Source: Vibrio rhizosphaerae (lineage in GTDB: Bacteria > Pseudomonadota > Gammaproteobacteria > Enterobacterales > Vibrionaceae). From it: a stretch of 64,000 nucleotides of DNA. Position 1 is the stretch's first letter; the number at the start of each line of letters is the position of its first letter. The stretch is taken from the NCBI RefSeq assembly GCF_024347095.1, contig NZ_AP024903.1:2418001-2482000 (forward strand), given 5' to 3'. Shown one piece after another: positions 9,546 through 20,183 of this stretch. The position numbers and the translations under genes are program-made. Below the pieces are notes generated by a model. The model saw only the letters and a program-made list of their open reading frames with translations. It was not told where the DNA came from and ran no database searches.

Positions 9546-11189
9546 TTAAACCCCTGCATCAGCAAACACTTGATTCACAATCTTCTGAGCTTCGGCTTCA
9601 ATCTGTTTCAGATGATCTTCACCTTTAAAGCTTTCACAGTAGATCTTGTAAATATCTTCTGTGCCAGAAGGACGCGCAGCAAACCAGCCAAATTCAGTCG
9701 TCACTTTCAGACCACCGATTGCGGCACCGTTGCCCGGCGCATGGGTCAGTCTTGCTGTAATCGGGTCTCCGGCCAACATCTGAGCAGACACCATTTCTGG
9801 AGAGAGCTTCTTCAAAACATCTTTCTGCGGGCCCGTTGCAACGGCCTGAAGACGGCTATATTGCGACTCACCATGTTTTGCAGCCAGCGCTTCATAATAT
9901 TGCTGAGGATTCTTTCCGGTAACGGCGGTGATTTCTGCTGCCAGTAAACACAGAATAATGCCATCTTTATCCGTCGCCCACGGTGCACCGTCAAATCTCA
10001 GGAAAGATGCACCGGCACTTTCCTCCCCACCAAAACCAAACTGTCCCGAAAACAGTCCATCGACAAACCATTTAAAACCGACAGGAACTTCGCACAGCGT
10101 TCGGCCTAAATCGGCAACAACCCGATCAATCAATGCGCTGGAAACCAAGGTCTTGCCAACGGCAACATCGGCTTTCCAGTCTCGATGGCGATACAGATAA
10201 TCAATACAAACTGCCAGAAAGTGATTGGGATTCATTAAACCTTTTGATGTCACAATCCCGTGGCGGTCATAATCCGGGTCATTGCCAAATGCCAGATCAT
10301 ACTGATCTTTCAGCGCCAGTAACCCCGCCATCGCATAAGGCGAAGAGCAATCCATTCGGATCACACCATCTTTATCCAGTGGCATAAACCGAAACGTCGG
10401 GTCAATCGCCTCATTAACCAGTTCTAAATTCAATTGATACGTTGCTGCTATTTTGCGCCAGTATTCAATCCCACTGCCTCCGAGTGGATCAACACCAATT
10501 TTCAGGTTGGCCTGTTGGATTGCGGACATATCAATCACATTGACGAGATCATCAACATATGGGGTCACTAAATCCTGTTCAACATAGTATGCGGATGCCA
10601 TTGCTTGCTGTAACGGCATCCGTTGAACCGCCTTCATTCCATCAGCAATAATTGCATTCGCCCGATTTTCGATCGCTTGTGTCACTTCAGCTTCAGCCGG
10701 GCCACCATGAGGGGGATTATATTTGATCCCACCGTCTTGAGGGGGATTATGCGAAGGCGTAATCACAATCCCATCGGCTTTTTGCCCATGCTTGAGATTA
10801 TAAGTCAGAATTGCGTGAGAAATGCCCGGCGTTGGTGTATATCCCTGCTCCGCCTGAACAATCACTTGGATCTCATTCGCAATTAAAACTTCAATGACAC
10901 TGGAAAATGCACATTCCGACAATGCATGCGTATCTTTGCCGACAAACACCGGACCATCGATACCCGCCTGACGTCTCACTTCAGCAATGGCTTGCGTAAT
11001 CGCCAAAATATGATGTTCATTAAACGAAGATTTTCCAGAAGTTCCTCGGTGCCCGGACGTACCAAACTCAACTTGATGTGCTTTTTCGTCAGAATTGGGC
11101 TCAAGACGATAATAATCAGAGACAAGCACCGGGATATTTTGCAAATCGTCATGTTGTGCTTGCTTGCCAGCTCTCGGGTGAATAGCCAT
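9546..11189 (-). CDS. pgm: phosphoglucomutase (alpha-D-glucose specific)
   Basis: Interconverts glucose 1-phosphate and glucose 6-phosphate. Its 547 residues match E. coli Pgm (546). The phosphoserine active-site loop is [19 protein letters not shown], the metal-binding loop is [10 protein letters not shown], the sugar-binding motif is [10 protein letters not shown], and the phosphate-binding [12 protein letters not shown] is near the C terminus. It lies 112 bases downstream of seqA on the same strand, the same pairing as in E. coli. A terminator-like hairpin in the gap probably reduces read-through. Confidence 0.98.
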   Translation of the reverse strand: MAIHPRAGKQAQHDDLQNIPVLVSDYYRLEPNSDEKAHQVEFGTSGHRGTSGKSSFNEHHILAITQAIAEVRRQAGIDGPVFVGKDTHALSECAFSSVIEVLIANEIQVIVQAEQGYTPTPGISHAILTYNLKHGQKADGIVITPSHNPPQDGGIKYNPPHGGPAEAEVTQAIENRANAIIADGMKAVQRMPLQQAMASAYYVEQDLVTPYVDDLVNVIDMSAIQQANLKIGVDPLGGSGIEYWRKIAATYQLNLELVNEAIDPTFRFMPLDKDGVIRMDCSSPYAMAGLLALKDQYDLAFGNDPDYDRHGIVTSKGLMNPNHFLAVCIDYLYRHRDWKADVAVGKTLVSSALIDRVVADLGRTLCEVPVGFKWFVDGLFSGQFGFGGEESAGASFLRFDGAPWATDKDGIILCLLAAEITAVTGKNPQQYYEALAAKHGESQYSRLQAVATGPQKDVLKKLSPEMVSAQMLAGDPITARLTHAPGNGAAIGGLKVTTEFGWFAARPSGTEDIYKIYCESFKGEDHLKQIEAEAQKIVNQVFADAGV

Positions 11190-11261
11190 GTGACATCCTT
11201 GGTTTCAAAATAACAATTATTTAAACGCACAGTATTTCAAAAAACAGCGTCTCAAAAATAA

Positions 11262-11287
11262 GAAAACCCCATCAGTTATGATGAGGT
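11262..11287 (-). terminator. intrinsic terminator or attenuator between seqA and pgm
   Basis: On the minus strand a 9-bp stem with one mismatch (ACCTCATCA / TGATGGGGT, 11279-11287 with 11266-11274) closes a TAAC loop and is followed by TTTTC then TTATTTTT. It lies 14 bases past the seqA stop. It may end the seqA message or act as a partial terminator before pgm. Confidence 0.65.
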
Positions 11288-11300
11288 GATTCAATATCAT

Positions 11301-11885
11301 TTAAATTGAGAGTGTTACTTTATCGATCAGATCGGACGGGAAATTCATTCGGGCCATGACCTGCTCGATCATCTGCTGTTTACGACTGGTATTATTATTG
11401 GTAATCACCCAGAAAGGAGTATTGGGAATCGCTTTCGGTTTCGTCGTGTTACCGCTTGCCAACAAGGTTTCCTCATTGTCAGCAAAGTAAACCCGTTTGC
11501 GGCCTTTCACTTGCATTGCTTCGGAAAAACTCACCGAATCAATACGATAAAGCGTAGAAAGAACCAACATGAAACGATCAATCACTTTTTTCTGAGCGGC
11601 AAATTCATCAGAAATCAACAATTCACGAATGACCTGAACACCCGATAACTGTGGCTCTCTGCCAGCATCCTTACTGACGACGATGCCTGATGTACCAATC
11701 TGTGCTTGTGGTAGCGCTGATTCATTCGACACGGGCGGAGCATCCTGAGAAACGGGCAGAGACGGATTTTCCTGACCATCGACATTCAACAACCGACGTA
11801 ATATATCCGATGCACTCTCACCGATGTGGCATGTTTGACTCGCAATGTAACGGTATAATTCTTCATCAACCTCAATTGTTTTCAT
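11301..11885 (-). CDS. seqA: replication initiation regulator SeqA
   Basis: Binds hemimethylated GATC sites, sequestering newly replicated origins and organising the chromosome behind forks. The N-terminal oligomerisation domain is MKTIEVDEELYRYIASQTCH, then a variable linker rich in P, S and Q (about 45-80), then the DNA-binding domain with KGRKRVYFADNEETLLASGNTTKPK and the C-terminal PFWVITNNNTSRK. The ATG at 11885 is chosen because it gives the conserved MKTIEVDE; the frame is open 22 codons further upstream. At 194 residues it is slightly longer than E. coli SeqA (181), the difference being in the linker. It diverges from ybfF. Its presence implies Dam methylation in this organism. Confidence 0.97.
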   Translation of the reverse strand: MKTIEVDEELYRYIASQTCHIGESASDILRRLLNVDGQENPSLPVSQDAPPVSNESALPQAQIGTSGIVVSKDAGREPQLSGVQVIRELLISDEFAAQKKVIDRFMLVLSTLYRIDSVSFSEAMQVKGRKRVYFADNEETLLASGNTTKPKAIPNTPFWVITNNNTSRKQQMIEQVMARMNFPSDLIDKVTLSI

Positions 11886-11976
11886 TCGCTTTTCACAATC
11901 TCTATGTTTAAACTCTTTGGGATTATAGCGAGATCTTTCACGATACACCACGATAAACCGAGTACAAACAGAGAAA

Positions 11977-12756
11977 ATGTCAACACAACTTCACTATAAA
12001 ATTGAAGGGGATGGCTCACCGGTTGTCCTGCTACACGGGCTGTTCGGCAGCTTGGATAATTTGGGGTTGCTGGCCCGAGACCTCAAAAATGACTATCAGG
12101 TGATCCGTCCCGATTTAAGAAATCATGGGCTGTCTTTTCAAACGACAACGCATGATTATGCCTTGATGGCAGAAGATATTGCCGAACTCATCCGGTCACT
12201 CAATCTGCCCCCGGCCATCATCATCGGTCATTCGATGGGTGGAAAGGTTGCCATGAAGCTGGCAGCAAGCTATCCGCAACTTGTCAGCCAACTGGTGGTC
12301 CTTGACATGGCGCCGATGAAATATAATCAACGCCATCACGACAATGTGTTTGCCGGATTATTCGCCGTTCTGGAACAACATCCGTCAGACCGGGAAGCTG
12401 CGATGCAGCTCCTTGCTCAGCACATAGAACTAGCATCGGTTCGCCAGTTTCTGGGCAAATCCCTCTACAAAGAGGGCGATCACATGACATGGCGGTTTCA
12501 AGTCGAGGCATTATATAATAATTACGAACATATCCTTGACTGGCAACCGATTGAGCCCGTCAGCATACCGACCCTATTTTTAAAAGGCGGAGATTCAGAC
12601 TATATCAACGCAGACGCGCAGGATCCGATCCGAACCCAGTTCCCCGAGGCAAAAGCACATGTGATTGCCAACACCGGACACTGGCTCCATGCTGAAAAGC
12701 CTCAGGACGTGTTAAGAATTATTCGTAAATTTTTATTCAGCAATCGCGCAGACTAG
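11977..12756 (+). CDS. ybfF: alpha/beta hydrolase, YbfF-type esterase
   Basis: A 259-residue alpha/beta-hydrolase. The oxyanion-hole motif is LLHGLFGSLDN, the nucleophile serine is in IIGHSMGGKVAMKLA (about residues 86-100), the acid is probably the aspartate in LFLKGGDSDYI, and the histidine is in ANTGHWLHAEKP near the C terminus. E. coli YbfF, also divergent from seqA, is a thioesterase/esterase with broad acyl preference; the natural substrate is unknown. Probably cytoplasmic, as no signal peptide is seen. Its end overlaps the doubtful minus-strand frame at 12753. Confidence 0.92.
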   Translation: MSTQLHYKIEGDGSPVVLLHGLFGSLDNLGLLARDLKNDYQVIRPDLRNHGLSFQTTTHDYALMAEDIAELIRSLNLPPAIIIGHSMGGKVAMKLAASYPQLVSQLVVLDMAPMKYNQRHHDNVFAGLFAVLEQHPSDREAAMQLLAQHIELASVRQFLGKSLYKEGDHMTWRFQVEALYNNYEHILDWQPIEPVSIPTLFLKGGDSDYINADAQDPIRTQFPEAKAHVIANTGHWLHAEKPQDVLRIIRKFLFSNRAD

Positions 12757-12983
12757 GACTGCTCCACTTCATGAATCCGTGCATTAACTTTAATGAACAA
12801 CAGTGGTATAGTTCGCGCAATCATCAGCGGGATGGACGCCGTCTCCTGAGCGGAGAAAAGAGCAGATGAACTCGTATGATCAATTTGTTGCTTCAAAGCA
12901 GACGTGAGCGTTGCTGTGACATCAAATTTCCTTGACATCAAATCGGCTCTCGGAATCATCGAATCTGCCTGATGTGAGTGCAA
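12753..12983 (-). CDS. doubtful hypothetical protein (76 codons)
   Basis: An open frame of 76 codons fills most of the 312-base gap between ybfF and fldA, on the opposite strand and overlapping the ybfF stop by four bases. Downstream starts exist at 12959 and 12938, but none has a convincing ribosome site. The product has no motif or membrane segment that I recognise. In E. coli and, as I recall, other vibrios, a small gene (ybfE or a DUF2788 protein) occupies this gap on the fldA strand; I find no trace of either. The frame may be chance. Confidence 0.2.
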   Translation of the reverse strand: MHSHQADSMIPRADLMSRKFDVTATLTSALKQQIDHTSSSALFSAQETASIPLMIARTIPLLFIKVNARIHEVEQS

Positions 12984-13068
12984 GCCGCACCTGATAGCGG
13001 CGATACAGAGATTAATTTTCAGGGTTCCATCCCATCAGTAGACGACACATAAATAGGGTAATAATTTT

Positions 13069-13596
13069 ATGGCAAGTGTAGGTATCTTCTTTGGTAGTGA
13101 TACAGGTAATACTGAAGCCGTTGCAAAAATGATTCAAAAGCAACTGGGTACAAAATTAGTTCATGTTCAGGATATTGCAAAAAGTAGCAAAGAGGACATC
13201 GACAACTTTGACTTATTGCTGTTTGGCATCCCCACTTGGTACTACGGTGAAGCACAGTGTGATTGGGATGATTTCTTCCCGGAACTTGAAGGCATTGACT
13301 TTTCAACAAAACTTGTTGCTATCTTTGGCTGCGGTGATCAAGAAGATTATGCAGAATACTTCTGCGATGCCATGGGAACCGTTCGCGATATCATTGAAAG
13401 CAAAGGGGCAACCATTATTGGTCACTGGCCGACGGAAGGCTATGAATTTGAAGCATCCAAAGCACTGGTGGATGATCATCATTTTGTCGGTCTATGTATT
13501 GATGAAGATCGCCAGCCTGAACTGACCGAAGATCGCGTGAATCGCTGGGTAAATCAAGTCTACGATGAAATGTGTCTGGCTGAGTTAGAAGACTGA
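13069..13596 (+). CDS. fldA: flavodoxin 1
   Basis: A small FMN electron carrier that replaces ferredoxin, supplying electrons to radical-SAM and biosynthetic enzymes. The 175 residues match long-chain flavodoxins. The phosphate-binding loop is GSDTGNTEA (9-17), the flavin-stacking tryptophan is in GIPTWYYGE (about 54-62), and the second flavin loop contains FGCGDQEDYAEYFCDA. A weak AGGGTAAT site precedes the ATG. It is followed by a terminator-like structure and then fur, the same order as in E. coli. It could be Fur-controlled, but I saw no convincing Fur box directly upstream. Confidence 0.97.
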   Translation: MASVGIFFGSDTGNTEAVAKMIQKQLGTKLVHVQDIAKSSKEDIDNFDLLLFGIPTWYYGEAQCDWDDFFPELEGIDFSTKLVAIFGCGDQEDYAEYFCDAMGTVRDIIESKGATIIGHWPTEGYEFEASKALVDDHHFVGLCIDEDRQPELTEDRVNRWVNQVYDEMCLAELED

Positions 13597-13607
13597 TTTT
13601 TATCAGT

Positions 13608-13670
13608 AAAAGACCTGCACTTGCAATGAATGTCCGGATTTTGGATAAGCTTTGACAGTTCAGGTCTTTT
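13608..13670 (+). terminator. long-loop terminator-like structure after fldA
   Basis: AAAAGACCTG (13608-13617) and CAGGTCTTTT (13661-13670) form a perfect 10-bp stem around a 43-base loop, followed by TATTTAT. It begins 11 bases after the fldA stop. The large loop makes it a less typical intrinsic terminator. Confidence 0.55.
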
Positions 13671-13782
13671 TATTTATCTGTGGATCTTATAGAGTACAAC
13701 TATCACTCGCATCTATATATGGGACAAACCGCACAGTTGTCACGCTCTCAGGAAAGATACAATATCCCTTAAAAGTTAGTGG

Positions 13783-13811
13783 TTTATTGTTGGCGATGAC
13801 TAACCTATAAT
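13783..13811 (+). promoter_or_regulatory. candidate promoter for fur
   Basis: A perfect TATAAT (13806-13811) lies 52 bases before the fur ATG. The -35 at 17-base spacing (TTTATT, 13783-13788) is poor. The rest of the 267-base fldA-fur gap shows no small upstream frame like E. coli uof that I can support. Confidence 0.35.
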
Positions 13812-13863
13812 GGTTCGAATCATGAAACGCTGTTACTGATGCAGATCATCAACAGGAAAATAT

Positions 13864-14313
13864 ATGTCTGATAACAACCAAGCACTCAAGGATGCGGGCC
13901 TGAAGGTCACTCTCCCTCGGTTAAAAATTCTCGAAGTTTTGCAGCAGCCAGAGTGCCAGCATATTAGTGCTGAAGAACTGTATAAGAAATTGATTGATCT
14001 GGGTGAAGAGATTGGCCTAGCGACAGTCTATCGAGTTCTCAACCAATTTGACGACGCCGGTATCGTGACCCGTCACCACTTTGAAGGTGGGAAATCAGTA
14101 TTTGAACTTTCCACACAAGAGCATCATGATCATCTGGTTTGTCTTGATTGTGGTGAAGTAATTGAATTCTCTGATGAAATCATTGAAGAGCGTCAAAGAG
14201 AAATTGCTTCTCAGTATAACGTGCAACTGACCAACCACAGTCTCTACCTTTACGGTAAATGTCGTGAAGGGAGTTGCAAAGATAACCCGAATGCTCATAA
14301 ACGTAAGTTTTAA
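13864..14313 (+). CDS. fur: ferric uptake regulator Fur
   Basis: An Fe2+-dependent repressor of iron-uptake genes. The 149 residues match Vibrio Fur. The N-terminal winged helix reads ALKDAGLKVTLPRLKILEVL and has the recognition helix GLATVYRVLNQF. The metal-binding dimer domain includes HHDHLVCLDCGEVIEF with its CxxC zinc pair, and the C terminus is CREGSCKDNPNAH. It is flanked by fldA and ends at a perfect bidirectional terminator. A Fur box is found in this window in front of the iron operon at 61001-61029, so regulator and probable target are both present. Confidence 0.98.
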   Translation: MSDNNQALKDAGLKVTLPRLKILEVLQQPECQHISAEELYKKLIDLGEEIGLATVYRVLNQFDDAGIVTRHHFEGGKSVFELSTQEHHDHLVCLDCGEVIEFSDEIIEERQREIASQYNVQLTNHSLYLYGKCREGSCKDNPNAHKRKF

Positions 14314-14342
14314 AAAAAACCACCGATATCGGTGGTTTTTTT
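14314..14342. terminator. bidirectional intrinsic terminator, fur / asd
   Basis: A run of A, the stem ACCACC...GGTGGT around GATATC, and a run of seven T make a near-perfect palindrome immediately after the fur stop (TAA 14311-14313). It lies 13 bases from the convergent asd stop and can serve both genes. Confidence 0.92.
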
Positions 14343-14355
14343 ATTTCCTCAGGGA

Positions 14356-15369
14356 TTACATGTAATCCCGTACAAGAATTTCCGCAATCTGAACGGCATT
14401 GGTTGCCGCGCCTTTACGAACATTATCAGCAACAACCCATAAATTAATCCCTTGATGATGACTAATATCATTACGGATCCTGCCGACAAAAACATTATCC
14501 TGACCGCCGGCATGACTAACCTGCGTCGGAAAATCCTCCCCGGAGAACACCTCAATATTCTCAGATTGGCGCAATAAATCAGCGACCTGTTCTGCATCAA
14601 TTGGTGCCCGGGTTTCCACATGCAATGCTTCGGCGTGACCGTAAAACACAGGCACCCGAACACAAGTCGGATTGACCTGAATCGTTGGATCATTGAAGAT
14701 TTTCTGGGTTTCCCACACCATCTTCATTTCTTCTCGTGTATAACCATTGTCCATAAAAGCATCAATCTGAGGAATACAGTTGAATGCAATCTGCTGACTG
14801 AACTCACTCGGTTCGGCAGGAACGCCATTCAGCAGTCTGGCCGTTTGCCCTGCCAGCTCATCGACACCCGCTTTGCCGGCACCAGAAACCGATTGATAGG
14901 TTGAAACATTGATACGTTCAATACCGACTGCATCATGAATCGGTTTCAACGCAACCAGCATCTGTATCGTTGAACAATTCGGATTGGCAATAATGTTCCG
15001 ATTACGAAATTCCGCGATAGCTTCAGGATTCACTTCGGGTACAACCAGTGGGACATCATAGTCATAACGGAACTGGGATGTATTGTCGATAACAACAACA
15101 CCGGCATCGGCAGCGATTGGTGCCCATTTTTCCGAGAGTTCCCCTCCGGCAGAAAAGAGCGCAATATGTGCCTGAGACCAGTCAAAATCTTCAACATTCT
15201 GGACATACACTGACTTGCCATTAAACCGGTAGGCTTTTCCTTCGCTACGCTCACTGGCCAGCAAAAAAAGTGTTTCAACAGGAAACTGACGCTCCTGAAG
15301 CACTTCAATCATTGTCTCACCGACAGCGCCTGTGGCACCGAAAATTACAACGTTAAATTTCTGGCTCAT
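14356..15369 (-). CDS. asd: aspartate-semialdehyde dehydrogenase (pdxB-linked type)
   Basis: Reduces aspartyl phosphate to aspartate semialdehyde, feeding lysine, diaminopimelate, threonine and methionine synthesis. The N-terminal nucleotide-binding motif is [11 protein letters not shown], the catalytic cysteine is in NPNCSTIQM (about 130-138), and the substrate-binding arginine and histidine lie in [13 protein letters not shown]. The 337 residues match both true ASADH and the enterobacterial paralogue Usg, which sits in the same place after pdxB. Usg of E. coli lacks the catalytic cysteine (as I recall, PDS in place of PNC), whereas this protein keeps it, so I call it an active enzyme. It overlaps pdxB by four bases. 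A second asd may exist elsewhere in the genome. Confidence 0.92.
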   Translation of the reverse strand: MSQKFNVVIFGATGAVGETMIEVLQERQFPVETLFLLASERSEGKAYRFNGKSVYVQNVEDFDWSQAHIALFSAGGELSEKWAPIAADAGVVVIDNTSQFRYDYDVPLVVPEVNPEAIAEFRNRNIIANPNCSTIQMLVALKPIHDAVGIERINVSTYQSVSGAGKAGVDELAGQTARLLNGVPAEPSEFSQQIAFNCIPQIDAFMDNGYTREEMKMVWETQKIFNDPTIQVNPTCVRVPVFYGHAEALHVETRAPIDAEQVADLLRQSENIEVFSGEDFPTQVSHAGGQDNVFVGRIRNDISHHQGINLWVVADNVRKGAATNAVQIAEILVRDYM

Positions 15370-16499
15370 GGTGTTACCTCAATCTGAAAACCTAATTCTG
15401 ACAGCGGACCCAAATGACAATCCTGCTGACCAGTTACTTTTATTGCACTGTATTCACGACGATCCCAATAGTTTTTCCGCATCGCATCAAAGGCACCCGG
15501 TTGACCAATCACTCTTCTAAACAGAGTATCATCCCGCCGAACGTCATAAACTAAGTGGATCAAATTCGCCAATGTCGCTTCATCCCAAGCATGAGACAGA
15601 CAAACTTCAGAGATCGGTGCAACCGGTAAAAGTTTGTTCGGACTTGCCCAGAGATCGCAACCAAGGAAAGTACAATAACTGTTAAAAATCATCGTTGTTC
15701 CACGGGCCTTACCTTCTAACCCGTAACCGGCAATATGTGGCGTTGCAAATGCAAGGTATGGCAATAATGCCATATCCACTTCCGGCTCAAACTCAAATAC
15801 ATCTAAAACTGCCGTAAACCCATCCTGTTGCTGCAAACGGTTTTTCAAGGCTGTATTATCAACAATTGGCCCTCGTGCTGCGTTAATCAGAATCTGATCA
15901 CCCCGCAGATGATTTAAACGCTGCTCATCAAGCAAGTGATAGGTCGGCCAAGCACCATCTTTGACTAACGGCGTATGCAAGGTAATCACATCGGCAGTTT
16001 CCAACAGCGTCTCCAGTTCAGTAAACTGACGCGGATCACCTTCAGCTTCTTTGGGCGGATCATTGATGAGCACATTTAAGCCAATCCCGCGCAGACAATG
16101 AGCCAGATAGCTCCCAACCTGCCCGGCCCCGACAATACCGACTGTTTTATCAAAAACGGAGAACCCCTGCTGCTGTGCCAGCACCATAAGAACACTGAAT
16201 ACATATTCAGCAACCCCGACTTTGTTACACCCAGGTGCTGCGGTAAAGAAAATGCCCCGCTCCTGCAACAACTGCTGATCAACATGGTCCATCCCGGCGG
16301 TCGCAGTCCCGACAAATTTGAGCTGATCAGCCTTTTGCAATAAGGCCTCATTGACTTTCGTGACGGAACGAATCATTAAAGCATCAACGCCCACTAAGTC
16401 ATCGGCAGTTAAATCACGTCCGGATTTTAGAATCACGTCACCCAATTGGCTGAATAGCGCTTCAGCATAAGGCATATTTTCATCTATGAGGATTTTCAT
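15366..16499 (-). CDS. pdxB: erythronate-4-phosphate dehydrogenase
   Basis: Oxidises 4-phosphoerythronate in the DXP-dependent pyridoxal phosphate pathway. It is a D-2-hydroxyacid dehydrogenase: the N terminus is [16 protein letters not shown] as in E. coli PdxB, the NAD motif is [17 protein letters not shown], and the catalytic R/E/H set is expected around [17 protein letters not shown] and [15 protein letters not shown]. The ATG at 16499 gives the family N terminus at 377 residues. The ATG three codons earlier (16508) has the better-placed GAGAAAG site, so the true start may be MSGMKIL. The four-base overlap with asd implies coupled translation. Confidence 0.95.
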   Translation of the reverse strand: MKILIDENMPYAEALFSQLGDVILKSGRDLTADDLVGVDALMIRSVTKVNEALLQKADQLKFVGTATAGMDHVDQQLLQERGIFFTAAPGCNKVGVAEYVFSVLMVLAQQQGFSVFDKTVGIVGAGQVGSYLAHCLRGIGLNVLINDPPKEAEGDPRQFTELETLLETADVITLHTPLVKDGAWPTYHLLDEQRLNHLRGDQILINAARGPIVDNTALKNRLQQQDGFTAVLDVFEFEPEVDMALLPYLAFATPHIAGYGLEGKARGTTMIFNSYCTFLGCDLWASPNKLLPVAPISEVCLSHAWDEATLANLIHLVYDVRRDDTLFRRVIGQPGAFDAMRKNYWDRREYSAIKVTGQQDCHLGPLSELGFQIEVTP

Positions 16500-16585
16500 A
16501 CCTGACATCGTCTTTCTCGAAATAAAGGGGGATTGTACAGAAAGTCGCAACATGGTTCGATATATATAAATGTTTGGTACAAAAA

Positions 16586-16615
16586 AATACTCGGTATCGT
16601 ATGACACCGAGTATT
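16586..16615 (-). terminator. intrinsic terminator after fabB
   Basis: A perfect 10-bp stem AATACTCGGT/ACCGAGTATT (16586-16595 with 16606-16615) closes a 10-base loop and is followed on the minus strand by seven T. It ends about 60 bases past the fabB stop, before pdxB. Confidence 0.88.
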
Positions 16616-16673
16616 GCTTGAATCATTCAATCTGAATACGTCACTCACCAGCGTTGGACTGGCAGAAGTGCAA

Positions 16674-17885
16674 TTACCCCTGATATTTGCGCATCAGTAA
16701 GGTTGCATTTGTTCCACCGAAACCAAAACTGTTTGACATAACCGTTGTGAGTTCTTGTTCTCTGCTTGCTGTGACAATATCTAACCCTTGCGCAGCTTCA
16801 TCAAGGTTCTCAATATTCACGCTTGGTGCCACAAAATTATGATGCAGCATCAGCAGAGAATAAATCGCTTCATGAACCCCGGCAGCCCCCAACGCATGAC
16901 CCGTCATGGCTTTTGTTGCCGAAATCGCAGGGCTTTTGCCACTGAACACTTCCTGAATGGCTTGCAGCTCTTTCACATCACCGGCAGGCGTTGATGTCCC
17001 ATGCGTATTGATGTAATCGACTCGATCAATATCCTGCATCGCCATCTTCATACAACGCACAGCCCCTTCACCTGAAGGAACAACCATGTCATAACCATCA
17101 GAAGTGGCACCGTAACCAACGATTTCACCATAAATTGTCGCACCACGAGCTAAAGCATGTTCTAACTCTTCTACGACAACCATGCCGCCACCGCCGGAAA
17201 TAACAAATCCATCCCGATCCGCATCATAGGTACGAGAAGCACGATCCGGTGTATCGTTGTACTTCGTGGACAATGCTCCCATCGCATCAAACATCATGGT
17301 CATGGTCCAGTCGAGCTCTTCACCGCCACCGGCAAAGACGATGTCCTGCTTACCCAGCTGAATCAGTTCTGCCGCATGACCGATACAATGAGCAGATGTC
17401 GAACACGCAGAGCTCATACTATAGTTAACACCGCGAATCTTAAATGGCGTCGCCAGACAGGCTGAAACGGTGGATGACATGGTTCTGGTGACCATATAAG
17501 GACCGACCCGCTTGACCCCTTTTTCACGCAGTGTATCAATAGCAAGAGACTGGTTCAGTGCCGAGGCGCCACCGGAACCGGCAACAATACCCGTCCGGTC
17601 ATTTGAAACCATTTCGGGGGGTAATCCGGCATCGGCAATGGCTTGCTCCATTGACAGATAAGCATAGGCAGCAGCTTCTCCCATAAACCGCATTTGCTTA
17701 CGATCAATCAGTGTTGACGGATCAATCTTCAGATCCCCCCATACCTGAGAGCGCAGACCTTTCTCTTTGAATTGCTCAGACGCTGTAATACCTGATTTTC
17801 CAGCTTTCAGAGATGCCAGAACTTCTTCGACATTGTTACCGATACTGGAAACAATACCCATACCGGTTATTACAACTCGTTTCAT
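16674..17885 (-). CDS. fabB: beta-ketoacyl-ACP synthase I
   Basis: Elongates acyl-ACP in type II fatty acid synthesis and is needed for unsaturated fatty acids. The 403 residues match FabB (406 in E. coli). The nucleophile cysteine lies in [18 protein letters not shown] (about 155-172), and the catalytic histidines in [13 protein letters not shown] and [14 protein letters not shown]. The C-terminal [12 protein letters not shown] is diagnostic. It has its own terminator and is divergent from mnmC, as in E. coli. The gap to mnmC (17886-18027) holds both promoters, and I saw no clear FabR or FadR palindrome. Confidence 0.97.
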   Translation of the reverse strand: MKRVVITGMGIVSSIGNNVEEVLASLKAGKSGITASEQFKEKGLRSQVWGDLKIDPSTLIDRKQMRFMGEAAAYAYLSMEQAIADAGLPPEMVSNDRTGIVAGSGGASALNQSLAIDTLREKGVKRVGPYMVTRTMSSTVSACLATPFKIRGVNYSMSSACSTSAHCIGHAAELIQLGKQDIVFAGGGEELDWTMTMMFDAMGALSTKYNDTPDRASRTYDADRDGFVISGGGGMVVVEELEHALARGATIYGEIVGYGATSDGYDMVVPSGEGAVRCMKMAMQDIDRVDYINTHGTSTPAGDVKELQAIQEVFSGKSPAISATKAMTGHALGAAGVHEAIYSLLMLHHNFVAPSVNIENLDEAAQGLDIVTASREQELTTVMSNSFGFGGTNATLLMRKYQG

Positions 17886-18027
17886 ATAAGATCCCTATTC
17901 TTTAAAAAATTCGCATAATTTCGCATAAGATGATAGCCGACAAACTTTATTGAAGTGGTCAGCTTTCCAAGAAATTCGTACAATTCATTCACCGTTAGTA
18001 TACCGCCCATAAAAGAAAAACACAGCT

Positions 18028-20055
18028 ATGACTAAAATCACCAACGCCAAACTCGACTGGAACGAAGCTGGAACTCCCGTCTCCGGAAAGTTTGACGACG
18101 TCTATTTTTCGAATGTGAATGGACTGGAGGAGACAAGATACGTTTTTCTTCAAAAAAATCAATTACCTGACCGCTGGGAAAATTTTAATCGATCGCGATT
18201 TGTGATTGGAGAAACAGGATTCGGAACCGGACTTAATTTTCTCGCCGTCTGGCAAGCATTTGATCGGTTTCACCAGCAACATCCGAATGCCCCGCTTCAG
18301 TCACTGCATTTCATCAGTTTTGAAAAATATCCGGTGAGTCAGGAGGACTTAATCAAAGCCCATCAAGTCTGGCCGGAACTGGCAGAGTATGCCGCGGCAC
18401 TCCGGCAACATTATCCACTGGCAGTATCGGGTTGCCATCGCATCACACTCGCTGACGGGGCCATGACGCTCGACCTGTGGTTCGGTGATATTCATGACAG
18501 TATGCCGTTAGTCCCCGTCCCCCGGGAAGGTCTGATTGATGCCTGGTTTCTCGATGGCTTTGCTCCCAGCAAAAACCCTGACATGTGGAATCAGCAACTG
18601 TTTAATCACATGGCAAAATTTGCGAAAGCGAATGCAACATGTGCGACGTTCACAGCCGCAGGCTTTGTCAGACGCGGACTCATTGAAGCCGGCTTTACCA
18701 TGCAGAAAGTCAAAGGGTTCGGTACCAAACGTGACATGTTAGTCGGCACCCTTGAAACACCAACCGCATTCACCAATATGCTGCCGTGGTATGCCCACCA
18801 GCCGGTTTCCAATTTATCAGATGTCGCGATTATCGGCGGGGGAATTGCCAGTGCCACATTAGCAAAAGCGCTCAGTCGCCGGGGCATTCAGGTCACTCTC
18901 TATTGTCAGGATGATCAGGCGGCTCAAGGTGCATCAGGCAATCGTCAGGGTGCTATTTATCCACTGTTGAATGCCCAACACGATCCATTATCTCGCTTTT
19001 TTACGGCCAGCTTTTTATATGCCAGACAATTTATTGAACAAATGAATAATGACGGCCTCCGTTTTGATCACCAATGGTGTGGCGTGACTCAACTGATGTG
19101 GGATGCTCAGGCACAAAAGAAATTAAAACCTATCACAACCGGACTGTTTCCCTCACAACTGGTCATGGGCCAAGATCAGCAGCAGACATCTGAAACCCTT
19201 GGTCTGCCCGTCACATCGGAAAGCCTTTATTATCCGCTGGGCGGCTGGATTTGCCCGGCACAGCTTACCGAGCAACTGCTGACAACATTAGAGTCATCCG
19301 GTCGGCTTCGGACACATTTCCGCACTCAAATAGACCAACTCCACTGGGATGATCAGGCAGCAATCTGGCAACTCCACTGTGCAGAACAAATATTTCACCA
19401 TCAATGTGTCGTGATTGCCAACGGACACCAGTTTGAGCAGTTCTCTCAGACTCGGCCCCTGCCACTTGCACAAGTGAAAGGTCAGGTCAGTCATATTCCG
19501 ACGACGGCAGCGCTCAAGCAACTCAAAACCGTGCTCTGTTATGACGGCTATATGACTCCCGTCAATCCAGCGAATCAACAGCATTGCATTGGTGCCAGTT
19601 ATGACCGCCAGAATCTTGACACTCACTTTGATCCGATCGCGCAAACTCAAAACCGAGACAAGCTCAAAACCTGTATCCCCGACCAGTCATGGCCAGACGA
19701 AGTCGATATATCACACCATCAGTCAAGACAAGGGATTCGCTGTGTCAGCCGCGATCATCTGCCCTTTGCGGGCCCTCTGGGGGATTTGCAAATCATCAAA
19801 ACACAGTATCATGCGCTGGCTGCACAAACGGCTCAATCCGCGCCTCAAATTCACCATTATCCACACCTCTACGGAATGTTAGGACTCGGCTCAAGAGGGC
19901 TGAGCTCTGCGCCACTGCTGGCTGAATGCCTTGCCTCGATCATGTGTGGTGATCCACTGCCGCTGTCGGTTGATTTAATAGAGCGTATTCATCCCGGGCG
20001 AATGTGGGTCAGAAAACTGCGTAAAGGCAAACCAATTACACCGTCATCATTGTAA
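18028..20055 (+). CDS. mnmC: bifunctional tRNA (mnm5s2U34) methyltransferase / FAD oxidoreductase
   Basis: Completes the mnm5s2U modification at tRNA wobble U34. The C-terminal FAD domain removes the carboxymethyl group, then the N-terminal domain methylates with SAM. The methyltransferase part shows [15 protein letters not shown] (about 57-71) and the acidic motif [17 protein letters not shown]. The FAD part begins with [18 protein letters not shown] near residue 265, and [15 protein letters not shown] lies near the C terminus. The 675 residues match E. coli MnmC (668). It is divergent from fabB. The IS200-type element begins only about 25 bases after its stop. Confidence 0.96.
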   Translation: MTKITNAKLDWNEAGTPVSGKFDDVYFSNVNGLEETRYVFLQKNQLPDRWENFNRSRFVIGETGFGTGLNFLAVWQAFDRFHQQHPNAPLQSLHFISFEKYPVSQEDLIKAHQVWPELAEYAAALRQHYPLAVSGCHRITLADGAMTLDLWFGDIHDSMPLVPVPREGLIDAWFLDGFAPSKNPDMWNQQLFNHMAKFAKANATCATFTAAGFVRRGLIEAGFTMQKVKGFGTKRDMLVGTLETPTAFTNMLPWYAHQPVSNLSDVAIIGGGIASATLAKALSRRGIQVTLYCQDDQAAQGASGNRQGAIYPLLNAQHDPLSRFFTASFLYARQFIEQMNNDGLRFDHQWCGVTQLMWDAQAQKKLKPITTGLFPSQLVMGQDQQQTSETLGLPVTSESLYYPLGGWICPAQLTEQLLTTLESSGRLRTHFRTQIDQLHWDDQAAIWQLHCAEQIFHHQCVVIANGHQFEQFSQTRPLPLAQVKGQVSHIPTTAALKQLKTVLCYDGYMTPVNPANQQHCIGASYDRQNLDTHFDPIAQTQNRDKLKTCIPDQSWPDEVDISHHQSRQGIRCVSRDHLPFAGPLGDLQIIKTQYHALAAQTAQSAPQIHHYPHLYGMLGLGSRGLSSAPLLAECLASIMCGDPLPLSVDLIERIHPGRMWVRKLRKGKPITPSSL

Positions 20056-20087
20056 GCATCGCTGGCGAAAACACATAAAAAAAGTAT

Positions 20088-20106
20088 CCACCGGCATAGC
20101 CGGTGG
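20088..20106. other. IS200 right-end hairpin
   Basis: A perfect 8-bp stem CCACCGGC/GCCGGTGG closes an ATA loop and is followed on the plus strand by TTTTTC. It lies downstream of tnpA, as the right-end recognition hairpin of an IS200 element should. It can also end plus-strand transcripts arriving from mnmC. Confidence 0.75.
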
Positions 20107-20183
20107 TTTTTCATATGCGCCTATAAGGCTCTCCTACTAGCAGCGCCCTAGCAGGCGCGTAGTGATCTGACATTTGCATATGA

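Noticed and set aside
14356..15369. Annotation as inactive Usg
   Set aside because: The catalytic cysteine (NPNCSTIQM) and substrate-binding residues are intact.
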